Positions 7,529 to 16,281 of a DNA stretch of 64,000 nucleotides are shown here, one piece after another. The stretch is from an uncultured Alphaproteobacteria bacterium. Lineage in GTDB: Bacteria; Pseudomonadota; Alphaproteobacteria; UBA2966. The notes below the pieces were generated by a model. It saw only the letters and a list, made by a program, of their open reading frames with translations. It had not been told where the DNA came from and did not search any database. Within the stretch, counting starts at the first letter, position 1. Each line of letters opens with the position of its first letter. A program made the position numbers and the translations under genes. The stretch covers positions 3,460,416 to 3,524,415 of the forward strand of contig OY282368.1 in NCBI GenBank assembly GCA_958295725.1. The letters run 5' to 3'.

Positions 7529-9519
7529 TCTTCCACGTAGTTGTCGATCGCGCCAATTACTTTTCCAAGGCGATCCATCAATTTTGCCCGCTTGAGATAA
7601 TCCGAGTATGATTGGAAAGAATTCGCCAATAGTTCGTCGTAATTCACATAACGTGCATTGTTTGCTCTTAACACTTCTTCAACCGCTCTCTTACCATCTG
7701 TTTGATTCCATTCAATCGGTGACTTACCCATAAGACATACGAATTCGACAGGCTCGTAGGGAGTCCCCACCTTTTCGAGAATATTCAGCATACCACTACG
7801 ATATTTGTGGATCTGCTTCCCAAGATCATAAACGGATATGGATCGCTCTGGCCGCTTCAATTCGATGATAACATGCTTACCCGCTGTCTTTCTGTACTTG
7901 ATATCCAATCGCGCATTCTTTTCCTCCTTCGAGAGGGTTGCATTCACATTCTTGAACAGCGTACCGACACGCTTTTCCATTACCTCAGAGGCTTCGACCC
8001 GCTCCCAAGAGGGATCAAGCAACCAGAGGTGGTCGAAGATGTAGGTTTGAATGACTCTTTCCTTCGCGTTCCGATCGACTTTCTCTTGCAAGGCTCTGAT
8101 CACCGCGATGCGGTGTTGGACGATCTGACCATACAACGTCGCCTCAAGACCATCTAACTCACGAAACATGAGGATCACGGATTCGAGGTTCTTATCGTCG
8201 ATCGAATCTAGACTGTCTAGATTCTCATTCCAACGGTAGAATTCGAAAGCAAGTACCGCATGCTTAATCAATTGTCGACGCTCGGCGGGTTCATCTACAT
8301 TGATCCGGTTGATCTTTCCCAACCAGCGCTTCGCTTTCTCAGAGAATCCTTTCGGGAGATTTTCGACCCAGGCCTTGACTTCGGGAATTTCCATAGCGGT
8401 CTGAGTACCCGAGTCGGCACGCAATTCAGACCAGCGTTTTTGAAGGAATTTGAGCTCTCCACCGACGAATTTCTTCAGTGCGACATAACGCGGGTCATCC
8501 TCGACGATTCGCTGTCGGCTACTGATCGCAGAGTCTTCATCATGATCGGACTCCAATCCGGTGGCAGTATCCAAACCGTCCACTCGCAGCTCTCCGATCA
8601 AGTAGCTCGCGTAGATTCCTCGCTCGGTAAAATCTCCAAGGAGGTCTTCTTGTGCCATCTTTCCTCGAACGAAGATTGCTACTCGATTCAAATTCTCTCC
8701 GTATTCGTCGCGCAATTGCCCACTCTCTCGAACGGTTCCTAACCATCCATCTATCGTCAATTCTGATCCATCCGACAAGGTGAAAGTTGTATTTCGTTGC
8801 TCATTTTTATCCAGTCTTCTACAAAGAGAAATGACCGCAGATTGATCTCCATACGTCCAAATATACTGCAATCTATCATGGTATCCTCGATCTTCGGGAG
8901 TGATTTCATCCCCGTTGACAGTAATCATGAAACCATGGTTTGGACCGATGATTGAGAAACGCCTTGCTAATCTCTTACGTAACCCCTCAGCGGTACTGAT
9001 CGTTTGGCGCTTACGTAAATCACTAAGGGTAATTCTGGTTCCGTTCTCAAAGCCAATTCGGGAGGTCGATATCTCTTCCGGCTCGTATTCACCTTTGTTG
9101 TCTTCAATGGCTCTTCTAACAGCATCAAGACACATTCGCAGAGCGGTTCCCTGATCCCCTTGGATCGTCTCCACGACAATCTCGTTTGCGATCGAGAACA
9201 ACGACAGCTTACCGATTCCCTTTCGGCCCATGGGCGAGCGGCCCTTAGATGTCGATCCAGGTTGCCAGCTTCGTCGCTGATAGCCCACCAACAAGAATCG
9301 ATCAATCACGTCATCCCTCGTCATTCCAATACCATCGTCCTCGATTACAATATTATTTTCCACCTTATCCAACTTGACTCGGACCTTCCCAGCATCTGCG
9401 TCCCAGGCATTTGCGACGATTTCGGAAAGAACCGCGGGAACGTTGCTGTAGAGATTGAGGCCAAGATGCTGCAAGACATTCAAACTCAATCTCATTTTGA
9501 GGGGACGCTGACTATTCAC
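7525..9519 (-). CDS. GHKL (MORC/MutL-like) ATPase fused to a PD-(D/E)XK nuclease
   Basis: A 664-residue protein with an N-terminal GHKL ATPase domain: EIVANAWDADA (N box, residues 33-43), DDGIGM (61-66) and the lid GRKGIGK (98-104). Downstream is a middle region like the MutL/Hsp90 S5-type second domain, then a helical stretch. Near the C terminus a nuclease signature appears: Asp539, then Glu553-Leu-Lys555 in VIIELKRP, preceded by FDHLWLLDPSWERV as in Shedu/DUF4263-like nuclease domains. Prokaryotic MORC-like ATPases of this kind were described in restriction-modification neighbourhoods, so it is likely the restriction effector paired with the methyltransferase. The start is taken as GTG 9519, which overlaps the methyltransferase stop (GTGA) and has GGGAG 8 nt upstream. 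A longer in-frame GTG exists at 9534. Confidence 0.85.
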   Translation of the reverse strand: MNSQRPLKMRLSLNVLQHLGLNLYSNVPAVLSEIVANAWDADAGKVRVKLDKVENNIVIEDDGIGMTRDDVIDRFLLVGYQRRSWQPGSTSKGRSPMGRKGIGKLSLFSIANEIVVETIQGDQGTALRMCLDAVRRAIEDNKGEYEPEEISTSRIGFENGTRITLSDLRKRQTISTAEGLRKRLARRFSIIGPNHGFMITVNGDEITPEDRGYHDRLQYIWTYGDQSAVISLCRRLDKNEQRNTTFTLSDGSELTIDGWLGTVRESGQLRDEYGENLNRVAIFVRGKMAQEDLLGDFTERGIYASYLIGELRVDGLDTATGLESDHDEDSAISSRQRIVEDDPRYVALKKFVGGELKFLQKRWSELRADSGTQTAMEIPEVKAWVENLPKGFSEKAKRWLGKINRINVDEPAERRQLIKHAVLAFEFYRWNENLDSLDSIDDKNLESVILMFRELDGLEATLYGQIVQHRIAVIRALQEKVDRNAKERVIQTYIFDHLWLLDPSWERVEASEVMEKRVGTLFKNVNATLSKEEKNARLDIKYRKTAGKHVIIELKRPERSISVYDLGKQIHKYRSGMLNILEKVGTPYEPVEFVCLMGKSPIEWNQTDGKRAVEEVLRANNARYVNYDELLANSFQSYSDYLKRAKLMDRLGKVIGAIDNYVEE

Positions 9520-10640
9520 AGCTTGTGCTCCCACAAGTGAGCCTTGATGGCACGCGCGATCGCCTGCGCCAGTCGCACCGGGACGGCGTTTCCGATGATC
9601 CGGCCGATCTTCGTGAAGTGAGGAGGTTCACTAGGTTGGACGAACGTATAATTGCGCGGAAAAGTCTGCAGTATTGCACCCTCACGAAGCGAGAGTGCAC
9701 GATCTTGTTCCGGGTGGCCAAAACGTCCGTTTCCAAATCCGTAGAATTGTGTTGTAATGGTTGGTGAAGGTCGATCCCATCGCATCCGACCATAGACGGA
9801 GGCATAGCCACGCCCCGTATCTTTTCGGTGGCACTTTGTCACGAGATCCGGGGGCCAATCTTTCCATGTACCTCCCGGTCGTGACGCGCGAATACGCTTG
9901 AGATTGAGTTCCGACAATCCACTGGCGCAATGAAGACGATCCACCGCATCGACTTGTCCGGCCGTCAAAGGAGGCATATTGCCGATAGTCTGTGAGACCG
10001 TGACATAATCGTCTGAGCTATGAGTGCACTCCGGAAGATTCGGTTCACCATGTTTCGAGCCGATCAGAACAAGACGAAACCTGTTCTGTGGCACACCAAA
10101 ATCAAGACAATTAGCTATCATCCATCGGACAATGTAACCTGCACCGCGCAGAGTTTCCACGAAATTAGAGAAAACACGGCCACCCTTGAATCGAACGAGC
10201 TGAGGAACGTTCTCCATCGTCACGATGTCAGGATCCACATCGACAGCCAAATGGGCGAAGTCCCGGAACAGTTGCCATTTCGGGTCCTTGTGTCCCTGAG
10301 AATATCGCGAGAATGGTTGGCATGGTGCGCATCCAATCAAGATTCGCGGAAGCTCCGGCGAGAATTTCTTGGCCAATTCGATATGATTGATTTCGATCAT
10401 GTCACGCCGAATGAAAGATGATTCGTTGTTCTTCTCAAAAGAGAATCGACATGATTCGTCGATGTCGTAACCGCACGCAATCAAGAAGCCTTCCAGTAGG
10501 AAACCATACGATAGAGCCCCCCCGCCACAGAACAAATCCACCACGGTTCCCACTGGGTCGTTCCGGTTCACGCACCGGTCCCCTGTGGCTACCGACCGGC
10601 CATCGCCGGCTCCCACCTTGGTGGCTTTATTGCTCATCAT
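9516..10640 (-). CDS. DNA (cytosine-5-)-methyltransferase
   Basis: A 374-residue C5-cytosine methyltransferase transferring a methyl group from AdoMet to cytosine in an unknown recognition site. Conserved motifs appear in order: I VDLFCGGG (residues 34-41), IV with catalytic Cys in CAPCQPFS (107), VI TMENVPQL (142-149), VIII QNRFRLVLIG, IX RPSPTITT and X GNAVPV. The target-recognition region between VIII and IX is short, so a brief target sequence is expected. A poorly conserved N-terminal tail of about 30 residues precedes motif I. The start is unsure: ATG 10640, ATG 10637, or an upstream TTG at 10655. It heads the leftward operon with the ATPase-nuclease and Vsr genes. Base composition differs clearly from the flanking housekeeping genes. 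Confidence 0.95.
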   Translation of the reverse strand: MMSNKATKVGAGDGRSVATGDRCVNRNDPVGTVVDLFCGGGALSYGFLLEGFLIACGYDIDESCRFSFEKNNESSFIRRDMIEINHIELAKKFSPELPRILIGCAPCQPFSRYSQGHKDPKWQLFRDFAHLAVDVDPDIVTMENVPQLVRFKGGRVFSNFVETLRGAGYIVRWMIANCLDFGVPQNRFRLVLIGSKHGEPNLPECTHSSDDYVTVSQTIGNMPPLTAGQVDAVDRLHCASGLSELNLKRIRASRPGGTWKDWPPDLVTKCHRKDTGRGYASVYGRMRWDRPSPTITTQFYGFGNGRFGHPEQDRALSLREGAILQTFPRNYTFVQPSEPPHFTKIGRIIGNAVPVRLAQAIARAIKAHLWEHKL

Positions 10641-10744
10641 CCCTACGTTCGCCAATAGTTCCGTTCAACGTTCTCTGGATTTCTCGACTTCCGCCGACGG
10701 GCCATGTCCCGTCCACCCCGTAAAAGACACCCCGTATTCCGCAC

Positions 10745-10945
10745 TCCGTTCACGCCCAACTCCGCACCTGCAGCCTCCAGAAACCCTTGAAATCCCGAGT
10801 GTTCGATATATGCGACCGCCACGATCTGCCCGTCGACGAACGGCGGCCTCCCGCCGTCCGCGCCCAGCCGCGCACGCTCCAGCACATACCAGTCCGCTGC
10901 CTCCCGGTCATGGTCGAGAACGTTTCCCGATCATCTTCTCGCCTG
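10745..10945 (-). pseudogene. vapC-like PIN-domain toxin remnant
   Basis: Reading leftward, one frame encodes VLDHDREAADWYVLERARL then GGRPPFVDGQIVAVAY, which matches the second half of VapC/FitB PIN toxins (DREAA helix and the acidic D-x-QIAA helix). The adjacent frame then carries NTRDFKGFWRLQVRSW, the typical VapC C terminus (NTRDFEG...NPW). Part of the segment between them and the whole N-terminal half are missing, and no start codon or antitoxin is present. This is a decayed gene fragment. The identification rests on motif resemblance read by eye and on two frames joining in the right order. Confidence 0.55.
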
Positions 10946-10971
10946 TCATGCTCATGCCCGTGTACGTTACA

Positions 10972-11160
10972 TTGAACCCACCCAGCGGCAAAACCACTGC
11001 CCATCCTCAAGTGGGAACGCAACGCGGTTCTTTTCGACTGACACTACCCCGGCCGTGCTGCCGTTCACCAGCCCGAGGTGTGTCTAGGCGCGATGGAAGG
11101 CAATCACGTCGCCGGGTGAGTAGTTGACGGCGAGCGACTTCTCCGCCGCAGTGCAGCCGT
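10972..11160 (-). pseudogene. fragment resembling a MobF (TrwC/TraI-like) relaxase-helicase
   Basis: The leftward frame reads AEKSLAVNYSPGDVIAFHRA, a TAG stop, then THLGLVNGSTAGVVSVEKNR and VAFPLEDGQW. The YxPGDVxxFHR phrase followed by a GxxxG-type beta-rich segment resembles the accessory domain inside the helicase part of MobF conjugative relaxases. The stop falls where a Tyr codon (TAC) would fit the alignment. There is no start, no catalytic relaxase motif and no helicase core, so this is debris of a transferred element lying between two restriction loci. Certainty is limited because the fragment is short. Confidence 0.4.
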
Positions 11161-11197
11161 GGGAACCCAGCCTCTACGGCGGGACTCACGAAGTCGT

Positions 11198-14053
11198 TCA
11201 TGGCGTTTCCTCACGGTTGCGGGCTGTATTGAGCCCCAGCAACTCCCGCAACGCCTCGTCGTTTCCGATATCCTCCGGCCAGCCGTAGGCCGCCGCCACG
11301 GCGGCGTCGAGGGCGGCGTGCGCGTCGACGAGCCATCGCGGGCGGGCGTTGTAGAGGGCGGTCAAGGTGCGGGCCTTGAGCTCCCTTGCCGCCGTCTCGT
11401 CGCGGGGGACGGGGCGCCTGGGATAGCCGGGAACCGGCTCGTCGATCCACTCCACCCATTCGGGCGGGTTCAGCCAGCGGTCGCGGAGCTCGACGAGTCT
11501 TCGCGCCGCATCGGCGATGGCGGCGGCGCGCGGGTCGTCGGCATAGTTGGCGGCGGGGATGTCGGGGGAGAGCCCTTCGGGGAAGGGGAAGGTTTCGAAG
11601 GTGGTGGTGGGGGTGTAGCGCGGATCGTTGCCTTTACCGAGCCACGTTCCGAGCCGCAGCGACCATGCCTCGTGGAACCGGCTGTGGAGAATACCGAAGG
11701 TCGTGTCGTCGTCGCGGGCGATGGCAATCAATGCGCTGTCGGGACACACACGTGCGTCGAGCCAGACGAACAGCCGGTGCTTGGCGACCCTTGGAGTGGC
11801 TATGTAGCGAGATACCGCTCCGATCCGTCGGAACATCGTCTGTCCCGAGCGATCGTGCCGCCACCAGTTCCGTCGCAAATCGTCGCGGCGGTTGCGACCC
11901 CGCGCCGACTTCACATGTTCCATCACATGCGCGAACGGCGCTTCGTAGAACGCGGCGTCGACCTCGTTCATCTCGTGCCCGAAGTCGACGATCCACTTGT
12001 CTTGCGGACGGCGCGTCACATCCATGCCGTTCATCCACGGCTTGAGGACGTCGGCGTTGGGCCGCCCGTTCGGGTTCACGGGGAGTCGTAGCCACGCGCG
12101 GGCCAGCTCTCCGGAAACGTCGAACGCGCCTTTCTTCATGCCGCCAACGAACGCTACGCCGCGATTGCGGGCGAGCTTCGCTGCTCTCGTGATGTCCGCC
12201 GCGCTCGCGCTCAGGTCTGCGTTGATACGCGGTGCATCCCGGCCGTCCAGGCGCACGACCGGTTCCGCGTCCTTCGGACCGAAACACACCAGCGACACCC
12301 GCACCGCCGCCCCGTCCACCACCCACGGCTCGTCGGACCATGCGTCGAAAATCGTCGCGTCCTTCACGATCCGGTCGAGCACAGCGCGGTTGCGTCCGCC
12401 CCGGATCGAGTTCGTCGCCACCAAGCCCGCACGCACGACTTCGCCGCGAGCCACCAAGTCGCCGGCCTTATGGAACCAGTAGCAGACAAGATCCGCAAAC
12501 GCGGGAACGGAACCTTTGTAGAGATCGCGTATCGCCTCCGTGTAGTCGTCGCCGAGGGTTTCACGCATGGGCGAGTAGCCCAGGAACGGCGGATTGCCGA
12601 TCGCGACGTCGGCTGCGGGCCAGTCCGGTTCGTCGCCCGCCGGGGCCAGGATCGCGTCGCGACATTCGATGGTGTCGAGCGGCTTGAGGATCGGGTCGTG
12701 CGACACGTCGAACCCGTTGCGGCGCATCCACTGGATCTCCCCGATCCACACCGACACACGCGCCAGCTCGGCCGCGTAGGCGTTGACCTCGATCCCCTTG
12801 ACGTTCGCCGGCCCGATCTCGGGAAACGACCGTTGCAGCCCCAGCGCCTCCGCCTCCAGCTGCGCCCGGTGCTCCAGGTCCTTCAGCGCGTGCAGCGCCA
12901 GGTAGAGGAAGTTCCCCGAACCGCACGCCGGATCGAGCACGACGAAGCCGCGCAGCCGTTCGAGAAACGCGCGGAAGCGCCGTTCGGCCTCGCCCCGCCG
13001 CCGCGTCCGCACCGCCCCCGGCCCGGCCGCCTCCGCCCGTTCGAGACCGGCGGCGATCTCCGCCTTCGCCGACTCCCACTCCGCCAGAAGCGGGCGGACG
13101 ATCACCGGCTCCACGATCCGCATGATCTTGTCGCGGTCCGTGTAGTGCGCCCCGAGTTGCGAGCGCTTGTCCGGGTCCAGACCGCGCTCGAACAGCGTGC
13201 CCAGGATCGACGGGTCGATCTCCGACCAGTCGAGCGCCGCCGCCGCGAGCGCCGTCTCGATCTCTTCCTTCCCCAACGGCAACGCCGCGTCGTCGTCGAA
13301 CAGACCGCCGTTGAACCGCGCCACGACCTCGAACCCCACGTCTCCGCCCCCGGACATCGCCCCGAACAGGCGGCCCGCCAACTCCGCGAAGCCTTCGGGC
13401 CGGCGCCGCGCGTGTTCGAGCATCCGCGTGAACATGCTGTCGGGCAGCAGACCCACGTCCTCCGCGAACATGCAGAACACCAGACGGTTCACGAAGTGCG
13501 CCACCGCGCGCGCCTCGTGGCCGCGCCCGCGCAGCGATTGCGCCAGCGCCGCGAAGGTCGCCGCCGCCCGCTCCGTCAGCGCCTGCCGGCTCTCCCCCGG
13601 ACGCAGCCGCTCCGGGTCCGACATCGCCCATTTGAGCTTGTCCCGCGCCGCCGCGTCCGCCAGGTCCTCCAGCGCGAACTCGTGGGTCGCGCTCACGCTG
13701 TTGGTCCAGTTGGTGCGGATGCGGAACCGCGCCATGTCCGAGACGATCAGCAGCGGCGGGTTCTCCAAGGCAAGCGCGTATTGCCGCAACTGGTTGAACG
13801 CCGCGTCGAGGTCGGCGCGCCGGCCCTTGTACTCCCAGGCGAAGCAGCCCCGTTTCCACACGTCGGCCCAGCCCTCGCCGCCCGTGTCCTTGCGCGCCCC
13901 GCGCTCGAAGCAATAGGTCTCCCCGGTCGGGTCGGCCTCCGCCGGCGTCGGCTCGCCCAGCAGCCGGCACAGGTCGATGAAGTGCTCCTGACTCCCGGAG
14001 CGCTCCTTCAACGCCGACGCCCGCCACTTGGCGATGAACGCCCCCGGCGTCAT
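11198..14053 (-). CDS. MmeI-family (type IIL) restriction-modification enzyme
   Basis: A single polypeptide of 951 residues that should both methylate one strand of a short asymmetric site (adenine-N6) and cut some 20 nt away. The N-terminal nuclease motif D-X9-E-X-K, characteristic of MmeI, is exact: Asp64, Glu74, Lys76 (in FAWEYK). A helical spacer follows, then motif X (QLGAHYT, about 299-305), AdoMet motif I (LDPACGSGNF, 373-382) and catalytic motif IV NPPF (487-490). The rest is a target-recognition and C-terminal region. MmeI is about 920 residues, so this is full length. ATG 14053 (MTPGAFIAKW) was chosen as family-like; in-frame ATGs at 14065 and 14134 give extensions. No separate methylase or specificity gene is needed, and none is adjacent. 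Confidence 0.92.
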   Translation of the reverse strand: MTPGAFIAKWRASALKERSGSQEHFIDLCRLLGEPTPAEADPTGETYCFERGARKDTGGEGWADVWKRGCFAWEYKGRRADLDAAFNQLRQYALALENPPLLIVSDMARFRIRTNWTNSVSATHEFALEDLADAAARDKLKWAMSDPERLRPGESRQALTERAAATFAALAQSLRGRGHEARAVAHFVNRLVFCMFAEDVGLLPDSMFTRMLEHARRRPEGFAELAGRLFGAMSGGGDVGFEVVARFNGGLFDDDAALPLGKEEIETALAAAALDWSEIDPSILGTLFERGLDPDKRSQLGAHYTDRDKIMRIVEPVIVRPLLAEWESAKAEIAAGLERAEAAGPGAVRTRRRGEAERRFRAFLERLRGFVVLDPACGSGNFLYLALHALKDLEHRAQLEAEALGLQRSFPEIGPANVKGIEVNAYAAELARVSVWIGEIQWMRRNGFDVSHDPILKPLDTIECRDAILAPAGDEPDWPAADVAIGNPPFLGYSPMRETLGDDYTEAIRDLYKGSVPAFADLVCYWFHKAGDLVARGEVVRAGLVATNSIRGGRNRAVLDRIVKDATIFDAWSDEPWVVDGAAVRVSLVCFGPKDAEPVVRLDGRDAPRINADLSASAADITRAAKLARNRGVAFVGGMKKGAFDVSGELARAWLRLPVNPNGRPNADVLKPWMNGMDVTRRPQDKWIVDFGHEMNEVDAAFYEAPFAHVMEHVKSARGRNRRDDLRRNWWRHDRSGQTMFRRIGAVSRYIATPRVAKHRLFVWLDARVCPDSALIAIARDDDTTFGILHSRFHEAWSLRLGTWLGKGNDPRYTPTTTFETFPFPEGLSPDIPAANYADDPRAAAIADAARRLVELRDRWLNPPEWVEWIDEPVPGYPRRPVPRDETAARELKARTLTALYNARPRWLVDAHAALDAAVAAAYGWPEDIGNDEALRELLGLNTARNREETP

Positions 14054-14202
14054 GCGGTCGCCCATGTGGCCGTCCGGGCGCGGCGCCCGGACGGGACCGG
14101 TTCGCGATGTTCGCGAGGGGCCATCACATCCCATTATGTGTTCTCAATTCGTTCCGAGTCAAGGGGCGTCGACACGAACCGGTCGCCGGAGCCGCGCCGG
14201 GA

Positions 14203-14403
14203 TCAGAAGTCCTTGGCGATCCCCTTTCTCTCCCAATCCCCGTAGCGCGTCGGTTCGGGACCGCTCGGACCGCCCCGTTCCCCGTCCGGCGCGCCGCTCC
14301 GTTCGCGCCCGGGCGACCGGGCCTTCCCGGCCGGCTCGACCGCCGCGGCCTCGCCGTCGGGCCGCGCGGACGCGGCGGCGTCCGACTCGGCGTCCGTTTC
14401 CAT
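14203..14403 (-). CDS. DUF1674 / SdhAF4-like small protein
   Basis: A 66-residue protein whose C-terminal 25 residues contain the diagnostic GGPSGPEPTRYGDWERKG ending in DF. This is the DUF1674 signature shared with the succinate dehydrogenase assembly factor SDHAF4, which helps load the flavinylated SdhA subunit. The N-terminal 40 residues are Ala/Glu/Arg-rich and probably disordered, as is normal for the family. ATG 14403 gives the usual length. It is divergent from rsmB, an arrangement seen in many alphaproteobacteria, and it marks the return to host-type sequence after the restriction island. Function is inferred from the family; sdh genes are not in this window. Confidence 0.85.
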   Translation of the reverse strand: METDAESDAAASARPDGEAAAVEPAGKARSPGRERSGAPDGERGGPSGPEPTRYGDWERKGIAKDF

Positions 14404-14565
14404 GGGCCGGAACCTCGATTCCCCGCCGCGGGGGCCGTTCCTCCCGCGACCGAGGCTTCCACATGCACGAACCGCCGGCCCGCCGTCAACGGGCCGGCGG
14501 CATACGCGGAGAGATATTCCCGGCCCATGATCGACAGGGCGGCGGGCGTGCGCTAAAGCCGCGTC

Positions 14566-15879
14566 ATGGCCCCCGCGTCCGACCCACGCATGGCGGCATC
14601 GGCGTTCCTCTCGGCGGTGCTCGACCGGCGCGAGCGACTCGACGACGTGCTCGCGGAAGCGTATGCCGAGGGCGGGCGGTACGTGCGCCTCGACCGCCGC
14701 GACCGGGCGTTCGCGCGGCTTCTGGCGTCGACCGCGCTGCGGCGTCTCGGCCAGATCGACCGGGCGGTCGACGCGCTGCTGGACCGGCCCCTCCCCGCAC
14801 GGCTGACGCGCGTCAGACACGCCCTGCGGCTGGGCGCCGCCCAATTGCTGTTCCTGGAGACGCCGCCCCACGCCGCCGTGGACCGGACGGTGCGCCTCGT
14901 CGGACGCGACAGCCCGTTCAAGGGATTGGTCAACGCGGTGTTGCGGCGTCTCGCGCGCGACCGCGACGCGCTTCTCCACGCGCCGGACCCCGCCCCTCTC
15001 AACACGCCTGCGTGGCTGTGGACGTCGTGGCACGCGGCGTTCGGCGAAGCGCGGTCCCGGGAGATCGCGCGCGCGCACGCGATGGAGCCGCCCCTGGACC
15101 TGTCGGTGAAATCGGACGCCGGGGACTGGGCGCGCCGGCTGGGCGCCGAGGTCCTTCCCACGGGGTCCCTCAGACGCCGCGGCGGCGGTCCGATCGAGGA
15201 CCTTCCCGGCTATTCCGATGGGGATTGGTGGCCCCAGGACGCCGCGGCCGCCGTTCCGGCGCGCATTCTGCTCTCGTCGCTGCGGGGAAACCCCGCGGAC
15301 GCCAGGATCCTGGACTCCTGCGCGGCGCCCGGCGGCAAGACGGCGCAACTGGCCGCCGCCGGCGCCGTCGTCGACGCGCTGGACGTGTCCGCCGCCCGGC
15401 TACGGACGTTGCGCGCGAACCTGCGACGGCTGGACCTGAAGGCCAATGTCGTGGAGAGCGACCTTCGCGTCTGGACGCCGGGGCGGCCTTACGAGGCGAT
15501 TCTCGTCGACGCGCCCTGCACGGCGACCGGAACCATCCGCCGCCATCCCGACGTCCCGCATCTGAAGCGACCGGCGGACGTGGCGCGCCTGGCGGAGTTG
15601 CAGGGCCAATTGCTCGCCGCCGCCGCCGACATGCTGGCCCCGGGCGGCGTCCTCGTCTATTCCGCCTGCTCGTTGCAGCCGGAGGAAGGCGCCGAACAGG
15701 TCGAACGCCTTTTGTCGTCCCGCCGCGACCTGGAGCGGTGGCCGATCGAACGCACGGACGTCGCGGGGCTCGAGCGATCCGTTCTGCCCGCGGGGGACGT
15801 TCAAACCCTTCCCTGCCATCTGGCCGAAGCCGGGGGGGTCGACGGGTTCTTCGTCGCGCGCCTGAAACGAACGGCGTAG
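14566..15879 (+). CDS. rsmB: RsmB/Sun-family 16S rRNA m5C methyltransferase
   Basis: A 437-residue RNA (cytosine-C5) methyltransferase. The N-terminal NusB-like RNA-binding domain (residues about 8-130, with LNAVLRRLAR-type helix) precedes a Rossmann methylase domain. That domain carries AdoMet motif CAAPGGKTAQL, motif IV DAPCTATGTIRRHPD, and catalytic-Cys motif VI YSACSLQPEE. The family modifies C967 of 16S rRNA in the cytoplasm. In alphaproteobacteria rsmB commonly precedes rpe, heparinase II/III and purH. Here rpe and the heparinase follow but are separated from rsmB by a toxin-antitoxin remnant, and purH lies 10 kb further on beyond an IS and the bio genes. Confidence 0.93.
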   Translation: MAPASDPRMAASAFLSAVLDRRERLDDVLAEAYAEGGRYVRLDRRDRAFARLLASTALRRLGQIDRAVDALLDRPLPARLTRVRHALRLGAAQLLFLETPPHAAVDRTVRLVGRDSPFKGLVNAVLRRLARDRDALLHAPDPAPLNTPAWLWTSWHAAFGEARSREIARAHAMEPPLDLSVKSDAGDWARRLGAEVLPTGSLRRRGGGPIEDLPGYSDGDWWPQDAAAAVPARILLSSLRGNPADARILDSCAAPGGKTAQLAAAGAVVDALDVSAARLRTLRANLRRLDLKANVVESDLRVWTPGRPYEAILVDAPCTATGTIRRHPDVPHLKRPADVARLAELQGQLLAAAADMLAPGGVLVYSACSLQPEEGAEQVERLLSSRRDLERWPIERTDVAGLERSVLPAGDVQTLPCHLAEAGGVDGFFVARLKRTA

Positions 15880-16040
15880 CCCGCGGCGCTACCCAGGAAA
15901 AGGCTGCCAAAGGTGCCCGGAAGCGAGTGTTCGTCCCGATTCCGAGCGCCATGAAAAGCGACGCTCCACTTTCAACCATTTAATCGATTTTACTGGATTT
16001 ATATCCTTTTTTCATCCGCTTAAACTTTACGTAATACGAC

Positions 16041-16065
16041 TTCATGTAAAACTATACTACATGAA
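16041..16065. promoter_or_regulatory. inverted repeat over the hicA start codon (likely operator)
   Basis: A perfect 8-bp inverted repeat, TTCATGTA at 16041-16048 and TACATGAA at 16058-16065, separated by 9 nt, includes the hicA ATG in its right arm. The flanking 100 nt is very AT-rich compared with the neighbourhood. Palindromes over the start region are where HicB-type antitoxins autoregulate hicAB, so an operator role is inferred. There is no Shine-Dalgarno before the ATG, and a TATACT box at 16053-16058 sits too close to it for a normal leader. Confidence 0.5.
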
Positions 16066-16281
16066 AACGAGAAAACTCAGAGATATTATCGGCATACTTC
16101 GAGACAACGGGTTTCGGGAAGTGCGTCGCAAAGGAAGCCACGCGACCTATCGTGGCTCAGTCGATGGCGTACTCCACCAAGTCACCATCGCATGCACGCG
16201 GGGGGAGACGACGTGGCGAAGGGTACGCTGCGGAACATCATCCGCCAGTCGGGCCTTCCAAAAGAATTGTTTCGTCAATAA
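16061..16281 (+). pseudogene. hicA: HicA-type mRNA interferase toxin, frameshifted
   Basis: The first about 46 codons encode a clear HicA: MKTRKLRDIIGILRDNGFREVRRKGSHATYRG, with the catalytic His in the KGSH motif of its double-stranded-RNA-binding-like fold. At a run of six G (16200-16205) the frame breaks. The proper C terminus (DDVAKGTLRNIIRQSGLPKELF) continues in another frame to a TAA at 16279-16281. A one-base change in the G run would restore a normal HicA of about 73 residues. No co-directional hicB follows. As written the product lacks its C-terminal helices and is presumably inactive, unless the indel is a sequencing error or a slippage site. Confidence 0.8.
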
